From Euglena gracilis (Eukaryota > Euglenida > Euglenophyceae > Euglenales): a stretch of 64,000 nucleotides of DNA. Position numbers and translations under genes: made by a program. Within the stretch, counting starts at the first letter, position 1, and the number at the start of each line of letters is the position of its first letter. Shown piece by piece: positions 31,109 to 40,977 of this stretch. The notes below the pieces were generated by a model that worked only from the letters and a program-made list of their open reading frames with translations, was not told the origin of the DNA and did not search any database. The DNA is taken from the NCBI GenBank assembly GCA_039621445.1, contig CP154956.1:95174406-95238405 (forward strand), given 5' to 3'.

Positions 31109-32099
31109 CCCTCTATCTTAGCCAAGGAAATGCTTTCCAATGGAAAAGGTGTCATGTCATACCACTGGACGTCGGTTTTGATCCACAAGAGAGAGAGGGG
31201 GGGGGCACTGGAGGAGTGCAAAGGGCTCGCAGGAAAATGGTCACAGCTCACGCAGGAAGGCAAGATGAAAATGAAATGTAGCAATCTGGAGCACATGTGG
31301 GAACCCCTGCCCTGTGCTCACCTTGGCAAGTGATGCCCCTGTGCAGCAAAGAAACGGCGGGCTGGGCCCGCTGCGGACCTGCTCGGCACCCACATCATGC
31401 GGGCAGGTCAGTGCGTTGGGGCGTTGTTTGTTGCCGACATCGCCCCCAGGCAGGCAGTCAGTGACGACCATGTGCGGGTGCTGAAGCTCCAGGCCCGCCC
31501 AGGCCAATGGGCAGCATGCCATCCCCTTGTCATCGTAGCTTGGCAGGTACCCATTGGTTGGATTGTTCGCTGCTGCGCCTGCTGGCGTGGCCATAACTGC
31601 CCCTCCCCCCTCACTTCTGCCCCCTCCCTGTTTTTCCTTTGTGGCATAGGCCTGTCCATGCCAAGCAGCCGAAGTCCTTGACCTCCTGCTACCCTCTGTC
31701 CCTCAGAGCAAGGTATGCACCCGATGGCAGTTGTAGGCGGCACCTGTCCGCACCCAACGCCTCCGGATTTACAATCCTTTGTTTGTTGTTGTTTTTGCCA
31801 AACACATGGTACCAAATGGTACCAAAATATTCAATGGTACACGTGTGTTAGCCGAACACCTGCCCCCTCCCCTGGCACAGATTACGTGTGTTCGCTTTGG
31901 ATTGTGGCAATGGGCTTTGCAGTATGGCATAGCTCCTGACAACTTCTAGGGCCAAAGACGACCGCTGGTTAAGGGCCATGATACCTCCATCCTGGCAGAC
32001 AAAGAGGCCCGCATCCAAACCGCCTTCCGGCCTGGCCGCCCCCGATGGCCCCCCGGCACGGAATCCCGAAACCCCATGGGGGTGAAGGCCCGCCCATGA
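31109..32099 (+). CDS. three-exon 3' part of an unknown gene with in-frame TGA
   Basis: Exon 31109-31546 follows a strong acceptor (CTTTTTGGCTTGCACAG) and ends at CAG|GTACCC. Exon 31650-31712 follows TGGCATAG and ends at AAG|GTATGC. Exon 31950-32099 follows AACTTCTAG and ends with TGA. All three junctions are phase 0. The product would contain LEECKGLAGKWSQLTQEGKM, MRAGQCVGALFVADIAPRQA and KGHDTSILADKEARIQTAFR. One TGA at 31331-31333 interrupts the first exon (HLGK-stop-CPCAAKKRR) although the frame is coding-like on both sides. This may be a nonsense mutation, a sequencing error or recoding. No domain recognised. Confidence 0.45.
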
Positions 32100-32660
32100 T
32101 GGGCCGTCCGACCCTCCCCCACCAGGCCTTCCCATACAGCCCTGGCTGTGGGTGGATGCCCCTGGGGTTTCAATGCAAGAAAGGCCAACCTTGGGCGGAA
32201 CACCAAAGGGTAAGTGGGGAACTAGGAGGATAACGCCAGCTTCACCACTTTTGCATTTTTCACGCTGCAAAATATTTAAATGTTAAATATTAAGATTTGA
32301 GAGGCTCTCAGATGAGAACCCGAAGAGTGATTATGCTTGCATTGAAACAGAAATTTTGGGGGCAGAGAAAGTATTTTCCACCATTTTTTTGGCAGCCATA
32401 TTACCTCGCTGAGCCACAATGGGGGGTAGTGCCCTTTTCCAAACCTATTGAAAAACAACTTCCCTAAGAAGGTGTTGCAAGTAATTTGTCAGCAAGTATT
32501 TAGTAAGTAAGTACGTTGGCTGGGCCATTTACACCGAGGATTGTCCCCCTGCCGTGTCACTCTCGCCACAAGGACGTCTCCTTCCCCCTCCCCCCGGGGC
32601 TGTTTGGATCAGTGGAAACAGTTCAATTCTTGACTCCCCCGGGGGGGGGGGGGCGGCCAG

Positions 32661-32844
32661 CAATGGAGTGCTGGTGCTGCGCCTGGCGGAGTACAAGAGC
32701 TACATCCCGGCAGGCCTCTTCGAGCAGGGCGAGCCGGAGCCGAACACCACCGCCACGGGGGAGGGGGCCGGCTTGGCCGCGGACTCCGACGGGGAGGACG
32801 GTAGCGACCGGGGCTCGAGCCTGGGCCCCCGCGCCCAGGGCTGA
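32661..32844 (+). CDS. exon, probably C-terminal, acidic tail
   Basis: A G-run and GCGGCCAG acceptor lead into a frame encoding GVLVLRLAEYKSYIPAGLFE, then an Asp/Glu/Gly-rich tail (AADSDGEDGSDRG) ending with TGA. Third positions are almost all G or C and the block is clearly richer in GC than its surroundings. Alternatively a donor at 32800 (GACG|GTAGCG) would join it, in phase, to the exon at 33331. Function unknown. Confidence 0.45.
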
Positions 32845-33330
32845 CTGGGCGACGAGAAACCGGGTGCCGGGGAGGGGGGGGATGTCAGTGGGGAGGTTGC
32901 GGGTGTGCCGGGAAGCAGGGGGGGGGGCAAAGGGGGAAGAGGAGAAGAATGCACTTTTCAAATTTGGTGGTTTTTTTGCCCACCTTCACATTCTTTTTTG
33001 ACCACGTGCGTTGCCATCACTTCACGGGGCGGAACACCTGGCAGCTGCAACCCACGGTACCAAAATGGGTACCACTACTTTCTACCCCCGTGTTTTTTTC
33101 TGGGTAAATGGACTTTTCTTTCTTTTTTAAAATTTTTTGAAAGTGGTGGTTTATCACCTCCACCGACCGTGGAAAAAAGCCTGTCTGCCAAATTCGGTGC
33201 GACGTGAAACGTTGTTTTAGGGGGACCAACCCTGGTCAGGTGAAGGCCTTGTACCTGCCATTGTCCTCCACTGCTGGTCTGTGCGCAGGTGCGCATTCAC
33301 CCCCCACCCCGTCCCGGCTTTTTTCTGCAG

Positions 33331-33966
33331 TTTTGGACGGCAAGTGTGGCAGCCGGGGTGTGGCTGTGGACAGGACGGTCGACGGTGTCCATGTGCGCCG
33401 TGACGTGCTCCGCAAGTTCAAGTTCATGTTCATGAGAGCAGCGAAGGGCTGGGCACTGGACAGCAGTGGGTGACCTGGAATGCGCAGATGCGCATTCTGA
33501 CTTATCCGATGGCTTGAGCTGCAGGGGGATGGTTTCCTGTTACTGAAGGACGTGAATGTGTGTGTGAACTGGTGAAGCTTGCTGTCGCCAAGCCCTGGGT
33601 TTTCCATGCCTTAGCAGGTGTCGCGTTTCAGTGGTGACCTGGCACGATGACACTCCTGACACACACGACGACACTCCTGCCAAGGGTGATCCTCATGTTT
33701 CACCTCCTTTCAGACTCCCATCTGTTCTGCACGCCCAAGGCCACATCCTAATAGTCCACGCCTCGGATGCAAGGCAGGCAAACAATGGGCCACACCCAGT
33801 TTGTCCTTCCACATCATTGCGAGGGCGCGCATTTTCCCGGCTTGGGACTCTGTTACACCCCTGGTGTTTCGCCCCTTGGCTGTGTGTCTATGGCTGCAAG
33901 GAGTTCTATCCCACGCTCGTCCCCAGGTCCTCAGGCCCTGCCCCCAGTAACCACCAGCACGCATCA
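33331..33966 (+). CDS. two-exon segment of an unknown gene
   Basis: Exon 33331-33469 follows CGGCTTTTTTCTGCAG and encodes LDGKCGSRGVAVDRTVDGVH and VRRDVLRKFKFMFMRAAKGW before a donor GG|GTGACC. The next acceptor (CACCTCCTTTCAG, exon from 33714) is in matching phase and encodes VLHAQGHILIVHASDARQAN and a Trp/Cys-rich part (HPWCFAPWLCVYGCKEF). The 3' boundary is uncertain: GTCCTC at 33927 or GTGAGC at 33967. A possible final exon THCAAVVAKQLAA-stop lies at about 34054-34098. No domain recognised. Confidence 0.4.
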
Positions 33967-34124
33967 GTGAGCACACAGCGATAAAGCCAGGTCGAGGTTG
34001 GCCTGTGTCGCCTGTGTTCCACGTGCCATGCAGAAGGTGCTGAGTGTTTGTCCAGCCACGCACTGTGCTGCAGTCGTCGCGAAGCAGCTAGCGGCATGAC
34101 ACATATCGAAACCAGAAAATGAGG

Positions 34125-34167
34125 GGGTGGGCCTTGTGGTCATATTAAACCAAAACAGCTCAGTTCT
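34125..34167 (+). repeat. ~42-bp block identical to 36534-36577
   Basis: GGGGTGGGCCTTGTGGTCAT then ATTAAACCAAAACAGCTCAGTT, repeated without change. Both copies lie within 30 bp after a plausible stop codon (34098 and 36533), so they may be part of 3' untranslated or termination regions, or a shared repeat. Confidence 0.7.
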
Positions 34168-34169
34168 TT

Positions 34170-35330
34170 TTAATTCATTTTGGCCTTCAACTTATTGAAA
34201 GACGAGAGAAAAAGTGTTTCACTCTTTGAAGGTTAAATGCTATTATCTTCAATTTTTTTCACAAAAATGAAATCATGAAACTGATCTGTGATTTCTTTGG
34301 CAAGAAAAACCAGCCTGGGGGCCAAATAAACAGCTGCCTCACGGAAGATTTCTCAAACAGACGTGAAATGCCATTCAAAAATCGGGAATGTTCTCAGCCA
34401 TGTGGGAAATACAAAAAATGATAATAATGCAACTGTGAGATATGCGATGTATATTAAAAGAAATGAGCAAAATATGACCCAAGATAGCACCCAAAACCCC
34501 CTTTTTGGTCATTTTATTTTCCTTTCTGAAATTTAACGTTTTTGGAGGCCCAGATGATCCAGAAAAAAAAACGATTTTTTTTGCAATTTATTGTCAAAGA
34601 TTATTATTTTTTACCTTCATTTATAGGTCAAAATCCGGGTTGTTGGCCCGAAATTGGGGGGGGGGGGGTATTATTTGGGGGGGTATTATTTGGGGGGAGG
34701 GTTTATCCTCAGTGGGGAGAAAACCCTCGCATCTTAGACAGCCGGGAATGCACTTTTCTTGTTGAGTCACAAACTCCAGGCAATTTTAGTGAAAATGCAC
34801 ACCTGCGCATTCCGAAAGCGGAGTGCACCCGGATGGTTCTGTGCCTCTTCCAGACTGGGTGGAACCACCCCAAGAAACATGAAACATGTTGCTTTCCAGT
34901 CTTTTTGGATGAGTTTTTCTTGGTTTTTTAATTCTTATTTTCTTTTTTGCAGCAGTTTCTTTTAACTGCAGAAATTCTCAACACATTTGTGAAACCCACC
35001 ATAAATAAATAAAAATGATGGCGTTCAGATAAATGCCAAAGTCGGTATGCGCCAAGCAAGTTCTTATCCAAAGAGTGCCCCAAAGCCTCATTTTGGCTGG
35101 TCATCATTTTACGTTCCGGCATTTCGCACCAGTCCAACAATCGGTCACCCGGACCATGCCATGCTCAGTTGGGGGTGTCTCCCCTACTCCCCCCCCCCCC
35201 CCAAGGGGATGGGGACCAACCCTCCCCCTCGGTTTCCTTATATTAAACCCCCTGCCCCCATCTTCTGGGGTCAAGTCCCCAGTCACCGTCGACCCCAATG
35301 GGTACCAGGGGGTCAGAAAAATTTGACCAA
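34170..35330. other. no gene; G-tract block at 34650-34712
   Basis: AT-rich DNA, with GGGGGGGTATTATTT repeated twice near 34670. CTTCCAGACTGGGTGGAACC at about 34847 matches, inverted, the sequence at about 36580-36605. Confidence 0.4.
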
Positions 35331-35450
35331 GTATTCACAGGGGGGGGAGATGAACACCTCAAAGTGTGTATTGCACCATTTGCTTCTCAAAATCGTCGGT
35401 ATTGATGAATGAGCCTCTCATCCAGTTGACCAACCTTCTTTTTTTTTGGC
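35331..35450 (+). repeat. dispersed repeat, inverted partner at 63440-63545
   Basis: Shared (opposite strands): GAACACCTCAAAGTGTGTAT / GAACACCCCAAAGTGTGCAT, CACCATTTGCTTCT / CACCATTTACTTCT and TCATCCAGTTGACCAACCTT / TCATCCAGCTGACTAACCTT. Confidence 0.75.
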
Positions 35451-35595
35451 TTGCCCGAGTTGTTTATCTGTGAGTGGTGGAATCTTGGAGAAATGTATTT
35501 TTGTTTAGGCAGCGTTTGGTGGGGAAAATTGCTGTTAGGAGGCTCGTTGGCCCCCCGAGGCTGATACATCTCACAACCAGGAAATTCCGTTCAGG

Positions 35596-35658
35596 ACCTG
35601 GGTACACGGGTCGGTCCGAAGCCAAAGAAGAATTTCGGACCGACCCATGTACCCAGGT
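35596..35658. repeat. 63-bp hairpin with 25-bp stem
   Basis: The left arm is ACCTGGGTACACGGGTCGGT then CCGAA. The right arm is its complement with one mismatch (CATG for CACG). The loop is 13 nt. It contains GGGTCGGTCCGAA, similar to the subterminal motifs of TIR elements here. Confidence 0.85.
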
Positions 35659-35659
35659 C

Positions 35660-36400
35660 TTTTTACACAGGAATTTTGAAAGTTGACAATATTTTGTCAC
35701 TGTTGTGATTTGACGCCCCTCCGCTGAACTCAGCTCCCCTTTGCAGCCCTGATAGTAACCCGGCCCCCTCTGCAGGCCGTGGTGCAAGCAGCCTGTTGTG
35801 TGAGGGCTTTCACCCACCTTTTTCGTTCTGGCTGAATGTCAATTCTTTCATTCAATCAACCATCCTTTTACCAATGGCACCAACTGACAGTGTGCGCTTC
35901 CACGCACTTGTAAAGAAGCCCGCATCCGCAATCACAGTACACAGTACACCCTACACCTCCTTTTCCAAATAGCCTTGCGGGATTGCCAGGTGATGAAAGC
36001 CTTTCACCTCCCCCTCCCCCTCCCCGAATCCTACCCCTGTCAGCTTTTTGGGGGCATTCTTCAGCGCCATTGAGAACCTGTGCCCTAAAGAGGCGGTGCC
36101 AGGTCACCGGAAGATCTTCTTCTCCATGTCAGTGTGTGGCTCCAAATGGTCAAAAAATGGCCAGAAATCGCCAAAAAATGCCTAACGTTGGCAAAAAAAA
36201 ACAGCCCAAAATTGCCATGTAAGGGAACGGACACATTTACGCTGCATAGAATCACTTTTTCTCCAGTCCAAGGCTTTCTAATGACCCCTCGGGGGGGGGG
36301 GGTACCCAAACACTTTCAAAAATGCCATTGTGGCAAATTTTCGACCCCGTTTCCCGGAAAATTCCAGCATTTTGCGCCAAAATGTTTTTTTTGGTTTGGT
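35660..36400. other. no gene recognised
   Basis: Unique DNA with short C/G runs (36004-36030, 36290-36303). It immediately precedes the acceptor of the exon at 36408 and is probably intron. Confidence 0.35.
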
Positions 36401-36407
36401 ACTTCAG

Positions 36408-36533
36408 TGGACCCCCTGCAGGGAGGGGGGTCTGGTTCCCCGCTGGGACCTGCAAGGCAGCACTCGTGTGCTCCGCGGGATCCCCACGTCGCCCTGCGTT
36501 TACGCAGTGTCCAGCGCCCAGCCCACCCAATGA
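36408..36533 (+). CDS. last exon of an unknown gene, 41 residues
   Basis: An excellent acceptor (TTTTTTTTGGTTTGGTACTTCAG) is followed at phase 0 by WTPCREGGLVPRWDLQGSTR, VLRGIPTSPCVYAVSSAQPT, Q and TGA. Nearly all third positions are G or C. The stop is followed at once by the 42-bp block shared with 34125, which also follows a candidate stop codon. Family unknown. The upstream exon was not placed. Confidence 0.5.
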   Translation, partial: WTPCREGGLVPRWDLQGSTRVLRGIPTSPCVYAVSSAQPTQ

Positions 36534-37175
36534 AGGGGTGGGCCTTGTGGTCATATTAAACCAAAACAGCTCAGTTTTGGGGTGTTTCCGCCCAGTCTGG
36601 AAGAATGCCCGTGCAGGGGCATACACGTATGCACTCGGTTGGTTGGCTCACCACTGCAGGCTGCCCCCGCGAAGCTCACAGTCACCGCAGCATTCGGCAA
36701 TTGAGGTCTCCGCGGCACGCAATCAGCGGTTTTTTTTCCTGAGGGGCTGTTCAGCCGCCTGAAAGGTGACTGGACGGTGATGGTTCTCGCGTTGGAAAGT
36801 CCCCAATACGCCAAAAACGGCGAGAATGGGGGGGTCAGTTGGTTGGGTTGGTCTCTTTCCCCTGTGGGCGATTGATAGGAGTTCTGACTGCACCACCCCT
36901 TTCCGTTTTTCATTTGGCGCTGAGGCATGTCCGTGACAGGTGGAGGAGGCCCCGACCACCCTCCCCCACCTGCTGTGTGTGGAAGGTCGATCCTCCCACC
37001 AAGCTTCTCTGTGCAGGGTTGGGGGCGGCAGGGGAAATACACTTCACTGAATCGGGGGGCGTGGAAAATGTATGTTCATTTCATTTGAATTTGATTTATT
37101 TAAGTTTTTTCTTTTCTTTTCGGACTCAGTCAACCCTCCACATAAAAGTGGCTTCCCTAAGACCCTCCCAGAAAG

Positions 37176-37340
37176 ATGAATGACCGATCCCTGGCGCTGG
37201 GGCTGCCTTCAACAAACCCCTGCCTGCAACTCCAGGACCTCTGTTGCCAGTCGGCATTCCATATTTGTGCCTCCCAACCAGGCTGGTTAGGGCATGCCGC
37301 TCCCCCTCAAATGTGCCTGGGCAATTGTCAGGGTGGACCT
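37176..37340 (+). CDS. weak candidate exon
   Basis: A frame opening with MNDRSLALGLPSTNPCLQLQ and continuing DLCCQSAFHICASQPGWLGH to a donor-like TGTCAG|GGTGGAC. Third-position bias is moderate and the 5' boundary is not fixed. Cys-rich, no family recognised. Confidence 0.25.
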
Positions 37341-37929
37341 CAGGGGACCTTTTTTCTCATTCAGCAGGGGGAAATGCAAGCGCCTTTTTTTAATACTTTT
37401 TTTTATCTGTTTTTTTTTTGTGATTTTTTTAATTTTTTTGGCAAAAATTGTGGTTTTTTGCATTATTTTTTTGCATTTGCCAAAAATTTGACGTGAAAAA
37501 TACTTTATTTTTGACCCAAAGTTTCTCTAGAGGGAAATATTTTTCAGTTTTTTTTGTCACTTTTACAACAAATTTATATTTTCATGTAAAATGGGAAATT
37601 TATCTGGGTCTCAAAAATTTCGTTTAAAAAAAAACAAAAAATTTCATTTTAAAGTCCCCTCCAGCAGAAAGTTTTCATACCAGGGGATCTCCCGAAGGAT
37701 TTTGCATGCTTTGCGTTTTTCGGAGTCCATGTTGCCCCCCCCCCCCCACTGCATTGATGGTGTCGAAAGTTAAAAGTTGAAAATCATGCTTTCGACTGGT
37801 TTGGCGACGTCCAAGGAATTCAGAAGTCAATGTTTTTCCTTTTTTTCGGCGTGGTGTTGCTGATAATGCTTCATTTTATGCGATTGAATGCGTTTGGACA
37901 GCAGAGTCCCCCCCCCCCATTTTGCTCAG

Positions 37930-38110
37930 GGCCCGCCCTGGCATTTGGCGCCAGATGCCCATTTCTTGGTGGGGCTTGGCCGAAACCTGTCTTTTCCCAA
38001 CCGAAGGTCCACCAACAAGAATGCCACTGTATTGTCTGTCAACGTGATGGGCTTCGTTGAGACGCTACACAAGCGCCAGCGACGACGTCTTGATTCGGTC
38101 AGGAAACCAG
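37930..38110 (+). CDS. internal exon of an unknown protein
   Basis: Acceptor CCCATTTTGCTCAG, then phase-0 GPPWHLAPDAHFLVGLGRNL and SVNVMGFVETLHKRQRRRLD, to a donor CCAG|GTTTTG. About 60 residues with a basic cluster (KRQRRR) that could be a nuclear localisation signal. The open frame would otherwise stop 17 bases after the donor. Neighbouring exons not identified. Confidence 0.45.
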
Positions 38111-38323
38111 GTTTTGAACAGTGCTGAGCTCTTAATGGGACTTGCTTGTAATGGAAGGCCGAAAAGACTAGCATTGCAATTTCGTGTAATTTGTAAATTA
38201 TAAAATTTACAGTGACTTTCAGTGATTTTACGGTAATTTCTGAAATGTTAATGAAATGTTAACCCCCCTATACACCCCACACCCGTTTTTGACGCAAAGT
38301 GGAGATGGGTTGGCGGCCCAACA

Positions 38324-38768
38324 CGGGGCGCTGGCGGGTTGAAAAACGCTCATTTTCGGCTCAAAAACAGTTTTTCTGGGTCCGGGAGGCCAAAAAACAT
38401 GGTTTCGGGCAAAAAATTTTGTTCGATTTTTTCGACTTTTGACCCAGGTTTGACCCAAAGTCCATGGTTTCGGGCCAAAAACGGGGCGCTGGCGGGTCGA
38501 AAAACGCTCATTTTCGGCTCAAAAACAGGTTTTCCGGGTCCGAGAGGCCAAAAAACATCGTTTTGGGCCAATATTTTTTTCGATTTTTTTTCGACTTTTT
38601 TGACCCGTTTTTGACCCGTTTTTGACCCGGGCCAAAAATGGGGCAAAAAAGTCGAAAAAAATCGAAAAAACATTTATTGGCCGAAAACGATGTTTTTTGG
38701 CCTCCCGGACCCGGAAAACTTGTTTTTGGGCTGAAAATGAGAGTTTTTGGACCCACCAGCGCCCCGTT
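38324..38768. repeat. foldback of three ~130-bp arms (two direct, one inverted)
   Basis: Arm A (38324-38450) and arm B (38482-38608) are tandem; arm C (38640-38768) is inverted to B about a centre near 38625. Each holds GGGGCGCTGG(C/T)GGGT, GCTCATTTTC(G/A)G(C/G)(T/C)CAAAAACA, and GAGGCCAAAAAACAT. Foldback structure without C/G homopolymer ends. Confidence 0.8.
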
Positions 38769-39139
38769 TTGGGCCCAAAACCCATTGACTTTCAATTCAA
38801 AAAACAAGAACACGAATCTGCCGCTCCGGCTGTGCCACTCAACTTCTTGGGATAATTCGTTTGAAACCTTCGTGAAGTGGGTGTCGGGAGACTTGCAACA
38901 AACATATTTTTGCTTTCTCAGGTGCGGGTCCTGGTGTTCAGGTTTTCGTAAAAATTATCGATGTGCGTTTGGCCACCTGAGCTTTTCCAAAGTCACATAA
39001 ACGGGGTTTGCTGAGCTCTCATCTCTTTGGAGGAAGAGCAGAGTGCGCCCAGGGGATCGGGGAGTGTCAGAACCACCGCGTTCGCCAAGGGACGGGAAGT
39101 TTTTCCCTCTTCCTTAGGTCTCAGGGACGGGCAAGGGCC

Positions 39140-39300
39140 AATCCGGGGATCGAACGTGGTCGAAATTCAAGAAGTCGACCAATGCACGTTTTGGACGTTT
39201 TGGGCAGTTGGACGATGGTGTGAAGATGCCGGAAATCACGTTTTGTCTGAAATCGACCCATTTTTGCCAAAATATTGCCTATTTTTTTCTTTGGATTTTG
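39140..39300 (+). mobile_element. relic of the 62529-type element interior
   Basis: GATCGAACGTGGTCGAAA, then AAGAAGTCGACCAATGCACG, GGCAGTTGGACGATG and GAAATCACG ... GAAATCGACCC parallel 62614-62735 in the same order. Termini are missing. Confidence 0.45.
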
Positions 39301-40970
39301 CATTGATTGTGTTGGGATGAGTTTTTTTTTTGCCTAAGGGCTGCCCTGGTCTGAACCCCTCCCCCAAGGATCAAGGTCAGGTGGGAATTCTTTTGATTAT
39401 CTATCTTTTTTGAGAGATTTTGAAAATAACCATTTTTAACAACCAAAATTCCAAAATGGCTCACAACACACCAGCCATGGAGGCCAGGCAAGCAGGGGAA
39501 ATTTTTGGAGTATGGGGTGTCTATTGACAAACATAAAACAACCATAACTTAAGCTTAAAGGGGGTTGGTCTGTTTTATCCATGTCAGACACACCAGTAAG
39601 TAACTCGTGTGTCCGATTTGGGTAAGACACATCAACTCCGTTTATTTTTTTTGATTTCGCCATATCGGTGATTTTTGGGGCCTAGAAAGGATTTTTTTTT
39701 TCCAAGTATCTCCAAGAATGTTGCAGTAATAGGGCCCGTTTTTGGCCAGTTTCAGAAATTTTCCGTTTCCTCTATCATCCCATACAGTCTCCAGGACTAA
39801 CTGCCCCTTTCCTACCTCTGTACTCATTGGCAAAAGCAATAAAAAGCAGGAAGCCTGTCAATAAGGCGTTTGTTACTATATTCTTGGGGGCAGTTATACT
39901 CAAGGGGTCCCCTGGGTGCTTTTTTGGGGATCCACTTTTGTAGTGGCGTCCCCACCCAAAAGATGGCTTGACATTTTTTTGCAATTGTTTTTCTCAGGCG
40001 AATTTTTGACATTTCGTTTTCGACCCCTAGGGCGTCAAATTCGGATTTTAGGTCCAATCCCCAAAAATTCAGAATTTTGGAATCCAGCAACCTCTGGGCT
40101 GGGCACAGCTGGTGCCTGAAACATGGGGAAAAATGCAGCTGCGTGGGGGGATGGGGTTCAGTTCAGTTGGTGTCATTTGTCATTGACATTTTTTAAAAAT
40201 CGAAGAGCACAGCACGACATCAAAATTTGTTATTTGATGTTGGTTTCTGTCACTGACAGCTGTGGCATTCCGTGAACGCAGCGTGTGGTTGACACACTCC
40301 CCCCTGCCAATGTCTTATTCCTGAAACATTGCTGTGTATTGGGCAAGGGGGTGGGGAAGGTGCAGTGTGCCAAACAAATTTTCAGACCCAAGTGCCAGGT
40401 CACTTTTTACACTCGAAAGAAAAAGTAAAGAATGGTTGCACCCAACGCTCCTCAACACTGTCCCACACAGTGAAATGCGACTGCTTAGTACCCGATGACA
40501 CCATCGCGGGACTGCAGAATGGCAGAAGTACAAAAAAGAACACATGCTCTCACACGTTCTATTTGCGGATCCAGTTGTCTAATGACATTTCCTCAAGAGC
40601 AGAAGACATGAGGACATGCTTTCAGATCTCCAGAGCAGTAAAACAATGCATTGCTGAAATTCACGTGTACTGTTTGCCTACTGAGGGTGCGCCAGAGTGA
40701 ATGTCATTATGTCAGAAATGTTGGTGCGTGCAAATGCGCAAATCAAAAAGGACAGTTTTAAAAATGTGAATCATAAAGTGCAAGCAAACGGAACTGGTTT
40801 AATTCTGCAGAATCCAGTATGAACCCAAGATAAACATGTTGTTGGTACGCGCAAATGTGCAAATTGTAACATTTTTTTGAGACTGCGTGCTAAAGTGCAT
40901 ACAATCAGATACATATTTACACAATCAACAGCCCCCCCAAAAAAGGTCGTGCACTGCAAGTCTGGGTGCT
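39300..40970. other. no certain gene
   Basis: Long unique AT-rich region. A 123-codon open frame at 40329-40700 lacks splice signals and codon bias. Short motifs GTTGGTGCGTGCAAATGCGC (40725) and GTTGGTACGCGCAAATGTGC (40840) belong to a small dispersed motif family. Confidence 0.4.
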
Positions 40971-40977
40971 TCCTCAC

